Assembly (NCBI GenBank): GCA_024345305.1
Contig: BRON01000004.1
Coordinates: 310,001 to 374,000 of the forward strand
Length of the DNA stretch: 64,000 bases
Direction: 5' to 3'
Origin: Mrakia gelida
Lineage: Eukaryota; Basidiomycota; Tremellomycetes; Cystofilobasidiales; Mrakiaceae
The translations under genes were made by a program, and so were the position numbers. The notes under the pieces were generated by a model. That model saw nothing but the letters and a program-made list of their open reading frames with translations. It made no database searches and was not told where the DNA came from. Shown piece by piece: positions 26,601 through 37,800 of the stretch (position 1 is the first letter of the stretch; the number at the start of each line of letters is the position of its first letter).

Positions 26601-27421
26601 CTCGAGATGTGCTACCCTGCCTCCATCATGTTGATCGTGTCGCTGTTCTGGTTCGGTTGGACGTCCTACTCTTCGATCTCCTTCTGGTCGCCCATGCTCG
26701 CTGGAGGACTTCTCGGAATGGCCATCCTTTTCATCTTCCTCTCCATGTTCAACTACGTGAGTCTATCCTCTCCTCTTCCTTCGGACAGGCTTGTACCTAC
26801 GTTCTCGCCCCCTGCGGCGCGAGCATGATCGAAGGCCCGATTCGCGAAACTCGTTCCTCCTCGCTAACTCGGTTTTCTCGCTTCACAGCTCATCGACGTC
26901 TACCTCTTCCACGCTGCGTCTTGTCTCGCTGCCAACACTGTGTGTCGATCGCTTTTCGGAGCTGGATTCCCCTTGTTTGCCAGTGAGTTCAGGTCTAGAA
27001 CACCTCGCTTTCTCGTTCGACGCGTCGCCCGCCAGGCCTGCCTCTCCTTCCCTCTCAACGCTGACTCATGTCTTTCCTTCCTCTTTTACAGCTCAAATGT
27101 TCGAAGTTGTGAGTATCCTGGTCCTCACCCCTCGATCCACGCCGATATATCATCTGCGCGACTCGGAAACTCTGGCTGACCTCTTGACGCTCTTTCCCTT
27201 CCTCAGCTCAACCCAAGAATCGCCTCGACCGTCCTCGGATGCATCGCCATCCTTCTCGCTCCCATCCCCTTCCTCTTCAAGTGAGCCCGCCCTCCTCTCT
27301 TCCGAGAAGCCCGTTGACGAACACACAATAACTGACGCGTCGACCTCCTTCGCTTTTTCTTCCCAGACGATACGGATCCGTCCTGCGTTCGAAGTCGCGG
27401 TTCTCTCCCGTCAAGCACTAA
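23653..27421 (+). CDS. MFS transporter, DHA1 family (Tpo/Flu1-like drug or polyamine exporter)
   Basis: Twelve-TM major facilitator of about 700 residues, expected in the plasma membrane as a proton antiporter. A long cytosolic N-terminus (about 190 residues, Ser/Pro/Glu-rich) ends in DWEVCFDGPEDKLNPKNWSA, the usual lead-in to TM1 of DHA1 proteins. TM1-2 are RWMLTAFGGTLVLNATF and IAIFVAGYCVGPLVWGP, followed by motif A, PLSEVYGRRPVF. TM4-5 include FRFIGGTFAACPLTNAGALI and AFFSLAPFAGPAIGPIVGGY (motif C). A charged central loop (ETYVPKILVTKAKKMRKETG) leads to the second half, VYGVLYLLFEAYPIVF to NPRIASTVLGCIAILLAPIP. The stop is TAA after SRFSPVKH. About 17 introns; substrate unknown. Confidence 0.88.
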
Positions 27422-28202
27422 ATGACCACCACTACCTCCTCATGTACTCTGCTAATGTGGATCACGGACCTTTGTGCTCTCCTTCCTCTACTTATCTCTA
27501 CCTCTCGCCTTTGTTCCTTGCTTCGTGCTTTGATCTCGAGGAGTCTCCCTCCCACCTTCGTTTCGCTCAGCTCTCGATTGCCCTTACCTAGACTATCTCT
27601 TTATCGACCCTAATCTAGCATATGTTCGCTACCCTGTTTTGTCAGTATGCTTCTTGATGTACTCTCCAAAGCAGTGAGACGGAGGAGGACAGGGAGAGTG
27701 AGGGAAGAGACGCACGCGTCGCAGAATGTCCGTCGACTCGTCCGCTGAGCTCGCTTGCGGTGTGGGTGGGCTCGCGCAGTTCAGCGACGAAGAGGAAAGT
27801 ATACAAACTGAGCTCGGCGCCAAAATTAGGCGGGAGCCAAGAACGAAGGAGAAGCAGAGGGAAGGAGAAGGTCGAGCGTCCCTTCGCGGCGAGCTCGAGC
27901 TTCGATGATTCTTTCCCTGCTTCTGCTTTTTCCAAGCGCGCCCCCTTTCCCTCGAAACGACGAGAAGAGGCTTCGTCGAGGTACCTAAACCATCACCTCC
28001 TCTCCGAGAGTCGTCGAACCACCGTCCACCTCACCTCAGCAGCGAGTCTCTTCGCCGCACGGCACTCAGCTTTCCGCTCCCCACCCTCTCTCCAGCAGCA
28101 TGTTCTCGAACATCAATTCCATCACGTTCACGCCCGACCCACTACTACTAATCCATACGTCCCTTCGGATCCTATCCACCAGGCTGATCAATTCCCAGTC
28201 GA
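27422..28202. other. Intergenic between convergent genes
   Basis: About 780 bp between the transporter stop (plus) and the end of the small unknown gene (minus). Open frames on both strands near 27640-27935 and 27726-27908 have no splice structure or recognisable domain. On the minus strand, 28066-28202 stays open (DELVDWELISLVDRIRRDVW and onward), so the neighbouring gene may use an alternative last exon here. Confidence 0.4.
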
Positions 28203-29017
28203 CTAGTTCGTCCGGAGACGTCGTTTCGGTTCGTTTCGAAAGAGCGCCGCTTTGGAGGGGAGGTGTGTTCGAGGGAGGAGGAGGGAAGAGGGGAGGCGAG
28301 GGTCGAAGGAGATCATGTTTTGGTTATGGGACGTGTCTGTGGGATACGAGAGAGGGGTTGAGAGAGAGAGACGAGGGAGGAGGGATGGTCAGGACGGTTG
28401 GGAAGAGGAGGAGGAAGGAGATGGGAAGGGAAGGAGAGCGAACTCACCCAGGTCCTCCGAGAAGGGGACAGAGTGGAATGGAGAAGCCTATGAGGGAAGA
28501 GAATAGAGGGTTCGGTAGGATGTCAGCCTCCTCGAGTGGATGCGAGTGGAGAAGGAGTCGAGGGAAGCAATGAAGAAGGAAGGGAAGGGAAGGGAAGGGA
28601 AGGGAAGGGAGGGAGGAGCACAAGAGCTCACCGGAGCCAAACCACGATCCTCGATGCAAGGGACTCGCTCTATACTTCGGTAGAGCAAGCCTGATACAAG
28701 GAAGAAACACCTCTGGGGGGGCAAAAGGGTAAGGGAAGGGAGGGGGAGGAAGGGAAGGGAAGAGGAGTCAGCTCGCCCGTCCTTCTTCATCGTTGTCGTC
28801 CTGCTTCTCCTCCTCTCCTCCTACAGCGGCACAGGTACTCACGCAGTTCTTCGCAGGTCCACCAGACGTAGCGAATCTCGCATACGGAACCTATGTCACG
28901 CGCCAGTCCAACAAAGGAGGACCACGGAGCAAGTTGGAGGGGAAGGAGGAGTCGTGGCGAAATCGAGCTTTTCAGGGTTCGTTCGTTTGGGGTCCGCTGC
29001 TGTCTTTTTCTTCGCAT
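28203..29017 (-). CDS. Small multi-exon gene of unknown function
   Basis: I do not recognise the product. Three clear minus-strand introns with GTGAGT/GTGAGC donors, CTGAC branch sites and CAG/TAG acceptors define four exons. The frame that passes all junctions reads VPYARFATSGGPAKNC, RCFFLVSGLLYRSIERVP, CIEDRGLAP, ASPFHSVPFSEDL, DTSHNQNMISFDPRLPSS and ends RNEPKRRLRTN. The first exon and start codon are unresolved: ATG 29017 is in another frame, and an acceptor-like CATAG just before GTTCCG suggests a further upstream exon. A second open frame at the 3' side ending at 28066 is an alternative terminus. The product would be about 100-160 residues. Treat the gene as real but the protein model as provisional. 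Confidence 0.35.
28581..28614 (+). repeat. AAGGG tandem repeat with G-quadruplex potential
   Basis: Seven GGGAA-type units in a row followed by GGGAGG on the plus strand. It lies inside the second intron of the minus-strand unknown gene, so the transcript would be C/U-rich there and the G-rich strand is the template. More than four GGG runs with 1-2 nt loops satisfy the usual quadruplex pattern. Confidence 0.7.
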
Positions 29018-29516
29018 TTTTCGGGCTGGAAATTTTCTCAGAAGAGCTCAGTGTGCGGCCACTTCGTTACATGAGCGCGATATGGGCGAGAAAAAGCTGC
29101 CTCAAACACGAGCCTTCAACTCTGCCAGCTCACCGCTCGTTCGGGTCGCTGAGCGAATGCTGCCAGAAACCGCGCCTGCTGGTATAAGTAGCGTCAACCA
29201 GGCCTCAAAACGTCGTCCCTGGAGCGAGAGGAGAGGAGGAAGAGCAAAGGAGGAATTAGGGGGCGGAGTGCTCAAAGACGCGATTGCTTTTGAGATGCCG
29301 CGAAGGTCAAAGTCGCGTACACGTAGACGTTCGCGTGTCTCTTTTCCTTCAAAGAAAGAAGCATGGCTCCCTTCTGATCCGGCTGCGTATCCGTTCGACT
29401 ACAAAAGTGACATATTCTGACCTGTTCCGAAGTCTCTTTCGACCACCACCTTCTTCTCTACGAACGTCCGTCCCAGCTTCCACCTCTTCTCGTCCCTCAC
29501 TCCCTCCTCCTCCAAC
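29018..29516. promoter_or_regulatory. Divergent promoter region
   Basis: About 500 bp between the minus-strand small gene and the plus-strand acidic protein gene. The last 100 bp before ATG 29517 are strongly CT-rich, typical of leaders in this window. No TATA box, tRNA or gene recognised. Confidence 0.4.
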
Positions 29517-30372
29517 ATGCCCGCCACCACCCGAACCACTCGCTCGGCCACCCACAAAGTCACTCCAGCTACGAGCTTCCTCCGAGTCGACGACCTCGAC
29601 CCTGATACTTCCCTCGACAGCTCGGACGAAGAGTTCAGTTTCGACGAGGACGACGCGACGCTCTCGGACGAGGAAGAGGATGCTGTTATTGGGGACGACG
29701 AGTTGCGTAAGCCGTGAGTCTCTCTCTATCTTTCTTGAGTACACATCCCTTCGAGCTTCGAGAAAAACTGACCTCTCTCTCGTCTTGTTGTTGTCATTTT
29801 CGAAGCATCATCGTCAAAGCGATGGGAATCAACATCAGGAAGCCCGCACCTGTCTTCGCCAACCCCGAGGAGGAAGCTTACTTTATCATCAGGGCTTCTG
29901 AGATTGAGGAGGAGTATCAGAAGGCTTTGGAGTTGGCGGAGACGAGGAGGAGGGCCGAGGAGATGAGGGAGGTCGTCGATTCAGACGAGGACGAAGACCA
30001 AGATTTTGAGGCCAAGGCAGTGAGTTTTTCCGTTCGTCGTGACTCCTCTAGATCTTGTTTGGGATCGGAGAACAGCTTTCTTGACTCTCGCTGACTCTCC
30101 TCGTTTCGCTTCGTTTTCCCCCCAGCCCTCCTCGAAAGCGTCGAGCTCAACATCGAGGTCGATTTCCCCTCCCGTCGCTCGCAAGTCTAACAAGAAAGCC
30201 AGCTCGTCCAAATCGGAGGAGGAGGTGCTCTCGAAGCAGGTCGAGAAGCTAGTGAGTTCGATCGATCTCATTTGGCTCTGATGTAGCAGGAAATCGACGG
30301 ACGCAGCTGACCGACGACCTCCTCCTCCCTCCCTCTCTCTGTTCTTCGTCGTCGCAGAACCTCGTCGCTTGA
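29517..30372 (+). CDS. Small acidic protein of unknown function
   Basis: About 190 residues in four exons, no family recognised. The N-terminus is Thr/Arg-rich (MPATTRTTRSATHKVTPATS), followed by a strongly acidic stretch (DSSDEEFSFDEDDATLSDEE). A more ordered middle reads IIVKAMGINIRKPAPVFANP and EEEAYFIIRASEIEEEYQKA, continuing as a predicted helix with alternating acidic and basic residues (ALELAETRRRAEEMREVV), then another acidic cluster. The C-terminus is Ser/Lys-rich (SKASSSTSRSISPPVARKSN) with a closing helix, KSEEEVLSKQVEKLNLVA. Charge pattern suggests a nuclear, histone- or nucleic-acid-associated protein, which is inference only. Splice sites are clean and codon use matches neighbours. 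Confidence 0.6.
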
Positions 30373-30788
30373 TGTTCTCTCCTTCTCTCACGCTTTTCTC
30401 TCTTGCGCTTCCTCAACTTATATACGTTCTCGCCAATGACGTGTTTGATCTCAGCCTCACCAAGTCGCTGTCGGAGATAGGGAGAGATAAAAACATCCCA
30501 GGAACAGATCGCAGTTCGTTTCTCAATGCCTTCGGTTCCGATCTTCTTTCAGCCCACCCTCTCTTTCATCTGTCTCTCTGGAGCGAACCTTCGACGTGAA
30601 AACCTTCCTCCTCTCTCTCGAGGTCAGCTGCAGCTGCTGCTCGTCATCGAATCGAGGGAACGGAGTCAAAGACGACGACGGCAAGAGGTGACCAACTTCA
30701 GCCTCTAAACGAACCGGCCAAACTCTTTCCTTCCTCCGACTCTCATTCTCCTTCCTTCCACCCACCCACTCTCCTTCTCCCTTCCACT
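30373..30788 (+). promoter_or_regulatory. Upstream region of the GMC oxidoreductase with TATA-like element
   Basis: A 416-bp spacer before ATG 30789. A TATA-like TTATATAC lies at about 30418-30426, one of the few such elements in the window and about 365 bp from the start codon. The last 70 bp are CT-rich. A TATA element would fit regulated, not constitutive, expression of a secreted enzyme, but its use is not shown. Confidence 0.35.
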
Positions 30789-33700
30789 ATGCTACCCCTT
30801 CTAGCCCTTTCTACTACTCTTCTCATGCTGGCGAGCACAAACGCAGCTCCGGCGAAGCGACAAACGAAGCCTCACGGAGTCACGATCGGATCAGCGGACG
30901 TTGCAGGGCAAACTTTCGACTACATCGTGAGTGCTAGCAGTTCTTCTACTTCCTCGTTCGACTGATTACTGACTGAGATACTCTTCATTCATCTTTCCAG
31001 ATCGTCGGAGGAGGTCTGGCTGGGTTGACGGTTGCTAGCAGACTGTCGGAGAACTCGAGCGTTTCGGTGAGCTCGAGCTCTCCTTCCCTCTTCTTCTTGA
31101 ATGCTTCGCCCTCCCTTCGAGAGAGCGTCGACTCCATTTGGACCTCCGAGACTACACCTCGTCTCATCTCTGAAGACTCTCACAGATCTCGGTGACTCAA
31201 TTCCCTCATATCATAAGTTTTGCTAACTCCTTTCTTGCCTCCCTCGTCCTCTCCTCTTTCTCTCCCTCCCCCTCCCTCCCTCCCTCTCCTCCTCAGGTCC
31301 TCGTCATCGAAGCAGGTGCGGACGACAGGACGAACCCTTGGGTGTATGATCTGCATCAGTACTACGCTTTCAGTGGGACAAGTCTTGACTGGAACTGGCA
31401 GGTCGAGGGGGGGAAAAGCATCAAGGGGTGAGCTCGCTCGAAGGCCAATCTCTCGCGATCCCTCAAACGAGGACGAAAACTGATCATCTTCGCTCTCGTA
31501 CACTTCGTTTGGAACAGAGGAAAGACCTTGGGTGGATCTTCGTCGATGTATGTCGCCGGAATATCACCCTGCTCTCTGGCTGAGAAGGGAGAACGACCTC
31601 GCGTTCGAACTGACCTCTCCTCCCCTTTCCGCTTCGACGAAACAGCAATGGAGGCCACTACTCTAGAGGGGATGCAGTGCAATACGACGCTTGGGCCAAG
31701 CTACTTCCAGGTTCGACTTGGGGATGGGATAAGATGTTCCAGTACATGAAGAAGGTGAGCGTCTTCGTCCCTGGACTCCTTTCTCTTCCCTCGCCCTGAA
31801 CTGACGCGTCGTCTCTCGCTTGTTTCAGTCCGAGGGTTTCAACACTCCCACTCAAGCTCAAGTTGATGCTGGAGCTTCGTACGAAGCCGACTTCCACGGC
31901 GTCGATGGACCCCTGCAGGTCTCCTTCCCGTTCGTCTTCGCCTCGTTCTTTCCTCGCGTCGTTCCCGTCGCGTTGTTTCGAAGATGCTGATCGTCTGCTT
32001 TGATTTTGCATCGATGGTCTGATCTTCAGAGGTGGGATGTACAACGGTCCTGGTCAATCAGCTTTCAACAAGACCATCAGCTCTTCGACGCTCGGCGTTC
32101 CCTTCAGCAAAGACGCGAACGGTGGAGACGCTGCCGCCGTTGCTTTCACTCTCTCGGTGCGTTCGCTCAGCTTTGTTATCTCGCGATCACATCTCAAAGC
32201 TGACTCGTTCTCTTCTCGACTTCTTGACTCTCTCAGATGATGAACCCTTCTTCAAACTACGACAGGTTCGCTTTCGTTCCGTTCCCTGCTCGCTGCCTTC
32301 CCTCGTCGGCGTGTCGCTGACCTTTCCCTCCTCTTATCTTCCTTCAGATCTTCCTCAGCAACAGCCTACTTCTCCCCCGTCGAGAAGTCTCGAACCAACT
32401 GGCTCATTCTCGCTCAGTACCAGGTCACGAAGCTCATCTGGTCGGCGGACAATTCGGAGGGAGGGAAGCGAGCGACGGGAGTCAACTTCAAAGGAGACTC
32501 TACTGGAACTGAGAACACCGTTTACGCTAGCAAGGAAGTCATCATTGCGTGTGGATCTATTCAGGTTCGTCGCTTCGAACTTTGACTGCGACTTCGCGTC
32601 CCCGGGTTGGTCGAGGCTGATCGTTCGCCTCGTCTCTCCTTCTCCCTCGTTCCAGTCTCCCGCTCTTCTTCAGCTCTCTGGAGTCGGACCTACTGTGCTT
32701 CTCTCTTCAGTTGGAGTCGATACCGTCATCGATCTCCCTGGAGTGGGAAAGAACCTGAACGAGGTTAGTTTCTGCATCGAGCGAGGACGCGTCTCGATCT
32801 CGATCTCGACTCGCTGACTTCTCTCCTCTCTCGTTCTTTGCCCAATTAAGCAAACCTCCAACGTCATCGGATACACTCCCAACTCTGGCATCGAGTTCGG
32901 AGGAACCGGACCCTCGGATACTATCGCTTTCCCTTCGTTCAACCAGGTTCGTTCGCGTTTCTCGACTCAAAGAGCCCCCCTCGCTCGTTTTTCTGACCCC
33001 CCTTTATCTGCTCCATCTGTTATGAACATCCTCGTTCTCTTCTCAGCTCTTCGGATCAGCCGCTGAAGCTACCGCCTCTCAACTCGCGTCCGACCTTCCA
33101 GCATTCGCCAAAGCTGCTGCCGCGGCTGGGGGAGTCGTGTCGGAAACTGCTGCCAGCACCCTCTTCGAGCTTCAGCGTGGCGTTATTGTCGACAACCAAG
33201 TTGGACTCGCCGAACTCTTCTTCGATTCCGGCTGTGAGTCGATCGTCGCGTGCGGAGTCGCGTCGAGGTGAAACGCACAAACTGACGCCGTGCTCTTTAC
33301 TCGCTGCACTCAGACCCCAACGGTGGATTCGGCTTCGACATCTGGAACTTGTTGCCTTTCTCTCGGGGAACAGTCGAGATCACCTCCAACGATCCCTTCG
33401 CCGCTCCCAAGATCGATCCCAAGTGAGTTTTCGACTCCCACATGCTCGACGCGTTTTCCTCGTCCTGACCCTCGCTCTCGTTCTTTCCTCGCAGGTACTT
33501 CGCCTTCGACTTCGATCTCAGCGTGCAAGCTGCTGCCATGCAGATGGGTCGACGGACTTTCCAGACTGCTCCTCTCTCGTCAGTCTCGTGTCGTCCCTCC
33601 TTCCCTCGTCTCTTCGACCGTTCTTCTGACAAGCTCTCCTTCACTCTTCTTCTTCGTATCAAGGACCATCGTGAGCGGCGAGAACTCTCCCGGATCTGGA

Positions 33701-34589
33701 ACCGTCGCTGATGACGGTCAAGGAGGAACTCTCGACAACTGGAAGACCTACGTGAAGAGCTCTTGTGAGTCGTTCGAGGTTCGGTTTGTTCAAGTTCCGA
33801 ATCTGAGCGTCGTCCTTCCTTCCTTTTAGACGGATCGGTATCCCACCCCATCTCTACCTGCGCTATGATGTCCCAAGATCTCGGTGGAGTTGTGGGAGAA
33901 GATCTGAAGGTCTACGGAACTGCCAACGTCCGAGTCGTCGACGCGTCTGTTCTGCCGATGCAGGTTCGTCCTTTCTCTCTACCTCTCGTTTCTTCTCCCG
34001 TCTGACCATCTTTGTTTCGACTGCTCTCTAAGGTATCGGCTCATCTCTCTGCTTCCATCTATGGAGTCGCCGAGTACGCCGCGGATCTGATCAAGGTTTG
34101 TCGGATTTCTTTCCTCACCTTGCCCTCTCCGAAGCGTTCACTGACGCCTATCCATGTCTCCTCCCAGGCCGATTCCGGTACCACCTCTTCTGATTTGACT
34201 GGATCTTCGAGTGTCAGCTCCAACCCAAGCTCGACCAGCGCCTCTCCCAACTCGGCCGCGTCGAGCGTCGCGTCCAGTGAGCTTTCATCTCTCTTCCTTT
34301 CCTTCCCGCACCACTTGCTCTCTCTCTCCCGCTATCTGCGAAAAACGAAGACTCATCTGAACTGTCGACCTCTCCTCTTCTTGCTCCTTCCCATTCTTCC
34401 TCGAACGCAGTCGGCTCCGGATCAGGCTCAGACTCGTCCGCCAGCAGATCCGCCAGCTCAGTTGCTGCTGCCGCCTCAGCTGGAACGAGCAACGCAGGAG
34501 CTACCTCGTCGGCTTCTTCGCTTCCCTCTTCGAAGGGCACTGGAGTGATGGGAGTGCTCGCTTTCGCTCTCGTCCTCGTCGCTCTCTAG
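30789..34589 (+). CDS. Secreted, probably GPI-anchored GMC oxidoreductase
   Basis: FAD-dependent alcohol/sugar oxidase or dehydrogenase family (glucose oxidase, aryl-alcohol oxidase). The start MLPLLALSTTLLMLASTNAA is a signal peptide. The FAD fold follows: FDYIIVGGGLAGLTVASRLS and VLVIEAG. The GMC signature region reads KTLGGSSSINGGHYSRGDAV. Then come CGSIQSPALLQLSGVGPTVL (second GMC signature) and LPGVGKNLNEQTS. The catalytic end carries SHPISTCAMM and NVRVVDASVLPMQVSAHLSA, supplying the two active-site histidines expected of an oxidase. A Ser/Thr/Ala-rich linker of about 90 residues and a final hydrophobic stretch (GTGVMGVLAFALVLVAL) look like a GPI-anchor signal, unusual for glucose oxidase and suggesting a cell-surface form. 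At least 17 introns. Substrate unknown. Confidence 0.9.
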
Positions 34590-34854
34590 TTTTCAGCCCT
34601 CTCTCTTTCTCCTCCTCTCCTCGGACTTGCACGGACAGATTTTCCTTCGGTTTTTGTATCTCTATTTTGCACTTGTTCTGCCGGATCAGCTATATACGTA
34701 CCGTTTACTCTCCTTTTCGATGGACTTGCACTTATTTTTTTCTTCTCGACGAACCGGAAGAGCGGAGCGACTTGAGCCCCCCACGTTGACCTCCATCAGC
34801 TTCCCTCTCTCCCTCCCTCGACCACATCTTCAGCTCAAGGGTCGAGAAAACTGC

Positions 34855-37800
34855 ATGAGAAGGTCAGTCATAGTCCAGAGCATAGACTGAGGAGCATGAA
34901 CTGACCTTCCTTCTCGTTCTGGATGGGTTTCTAGGATGGTGAAGGTCCATCTCTCTCGCACCCCGCTCGGCCACCTCCCTCCCATCTTCCTCGCTCCTTG
35001 TCTTCTCTCGTCGCCAACACGGTCAATAGCAACATCGTCTCAGGGCCCGAAGAGCACAAATCGGACGAAGGAGAAGAGTTCAGGCGTTCAGGGTCCGGGT
35101 GGGAGGAATGAGACGGAGGAGATGAGAAGGGGAGAAGCTCGGACGTCAACGAAGGGAGGAACGAAGAAGGAAGCTTCGAGGACGTCGTCTACAACTCGAG
35201 AACAACGTGAGTTTCACTCTCTCAGCTCAGTAGAGCTGTAGACCAGTTCTTGAACAAGTCTTCATCCTTTCGTTCTCTTCGCCAGACCCTCCAGACGAGC
35301 TCATCAATCCATCTTCGTCAAGACCTCCACCATCTCCCTCCCCTCCCATCCACTCCGCCTACCTCGAGCTTCCTCCCACAACTCCAACTTCGGCAGCCAA
35401 GCCCATCAACTCTTACTACACAACTACTACGTCGTACGCTGCCTATGGGACCTACCATTCAGGCTGGGAGGACGGCGGAAACCCTCCGACCCGAGGTCAA
35501 AGCGTCGACGTCAACAGCTTCCCTCCCTCCTCCTCCTCTTTCGCGCCCTCCCCCACCCTCACTCCTCACCCAAGCTACCTAGGACCAGCTGAAACGACCA
35601 AGCCTCCTTCTCGCCGTCTACTTCCTCCTCGACCCGCCAGATCACTACCACCTCCATCCCTTCGACTCCCAACCTCCTCGACTTTCCTCGCCTCCCGGTC
35701 TCGACCTCGGCTCTCTCCACCATTCCATCTCCCAACCTCGCCGCTGCCGCCTCCCTCCCCCCCACCCAAAATCACTCCAGCTCGATCAGAACTTCCATCA
35801 CCTACTCCCTTACTACGTCGGCAAGTGATGCCGCCATTTCCCACACCTCAGATCATCCTCCCTCCTCTTCCATCCTTCCTCAGGCTAGCACTAGAACGCG
35901 TCGGACTCCTTCAACCGGATCCTTCTACATTTCTCCACTCCTCCACTCTTCCTCCTCCCGCCACACCTCTTCCCTCCCAAGCCACGGTCGAACCTCCAAG
36001 GGCTCAGATCTCGACGACGCCTCAAATCCCATCACCTCCGTCCTTCCTCAAAGCAAACTCGAGCCGCGACCATCACCCCCGGCCCTCAGCGCCTCGCTTC
36101 TTCGACCTCGGTGCCAGCACATCGTTGGACTCTTGGATCGAACCATCTCTCTCCTTCGCCAGGCCAGCACCCGAACCCGTCGAACCCCCTCATGAACTGG
36201 ATCCTCCTCCCGTCTTCCTCCCCGCCTCCTCTCCTCCTCCCGTTCCACCTCATCCCCCCCAACGAGCCTCCTCGGTCGTCGAATCTCCTGAGGCTCCAAT
36301 ATCACCGCCTCGAGATATCTCACCTCCCTCCTTCCTCAAAGCAACCCCGAGCCGCGACGGTCTCCCTCAACCCTCGCCTCCCCACCTCCTCCTCAGCACT
36401 CCCTCTCGCCCTTCGCTGGACATCAACCCTTCAATACCGATCACGTCGACCCGAGACGTCCCTCAGCGTCCTCAGAAGGTCTCAGGAGAGGTGGTTGATC
36501 TCAAAGAATCCCTCGTCAACCTCCTCACCTCTCCCACTCCCACCCACTCGTCGAACGCGTCGATCTTCAACCTCGGGCTCGCCAGCGTGTTAGGCGGGAA
36601 GACCGAGAGCTCCAAAGACGACCTCGCATGGTATCTCTACTCTTCCCTCGATGGAGAACGTCTCCCTCCCAGTCTCCTCCCTTTCCTCTTCAACTCGCAA
36701 CGCGTCCTTCAACTCACCCCGGAGGAGAGAGCTCGAAGGCTGCTAAGGATCTTCCGCGACGCCAGCCAAGATCCACCTCTCTCGGTACCATCGTCGGACT
36801 CCGTTGGTGAGAGCTCGAGGTGGTGGCTCTCTCTCGAGCAGCTGGAGGAGACGTTCGAGTCGGCGTTGAGGGTGGCGGAGTCGGGATCGGACGTGTCGTC
36901 TTCGATTGGAACTTCGATCCTGCTTCGCGAGGTTTGGAGCACGATGATGGTTCTGGGTGGAGGAGGACTTCAGTCGGACTCTAGGAGGGATGATTTCCTG
37001 TGGAGATGGGTCGGAATCAGTTTAGCTCGCTCGCTGGAGGATGGTGGAAACGCCGTCGCGGTCGTCACTCATCACCCGCCCTCCTCGTCGTCCACTCGGA
37101 TCATCCAGCTCACTCGACTCCTCGATCAAGTCGGATCTCCCTCAATCAACTCGGTTCGCGAGCTAGGTCGAAGCTTCCTCGGTGGTCGAACGGATTCGGA
37201 ACTCGTCGAGGAAATCGATATCGCGATCGAGCAGACGGAGGAGCTTCGTCGGACGAGGGACAACGCTCTTCATCCCTCCAAGATCTCGGCGGAGGAGAGG
37301 ATCACTCGTCGGATCATCAGCTCGGATCCTCGGTCCTTCTCAACGCCTAAGGTCGTCGGATTGGGAGACGGGAAGGACGTCGAATCTTGGATCCACGAGC
37401 TCCTCCCCTCGCTCAACATCCCCCCGTCGAACGCGTCGAAGATCGACCTCGAACGAGCAGCTCCCTCTCTCCGCCATCGCACGACAACCTCCATCCTCCT
37501 CCTCTCCCACCTCGAACGTCGAGTCACCCACGACACTCCTCGCCAACTCGTCGCTCAAATCGTCGCAGCCATCCATCATCTCTCCTTCCTCCCCTCCCAC
37601 TTCCACGTCCCCAACTCCGAGCTTCGCCTCTTCGCCTCAACCATCCTCCAAGCCTACCCGACCCTCCAAGTCGTCGAAACCGAAGACATCTACCGCCTCC
37701 TCGCCGCTTTCGTCGCCGTCGAGGACCTTCCCTTCGCCTCGCGTCTCTACCGATGCTTCCGACTTCGAGCGCCAGAGTTCGTCCTCTCAGGTCACCTCCT

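Noticed and set aside
27642..27935. Minus-strand open frame of 97 codons after the MFS gene
   Set aside because: No recognisable features; probably 3' flank of the convergent genes.
28793..29074. Plus-strand open frame of 93 codons
   Set aside because: It is antisense to exon 1 of the minus-strand gene and contains reversed splice sites (ACTCAC); no plus-strand splice or domain evidence.
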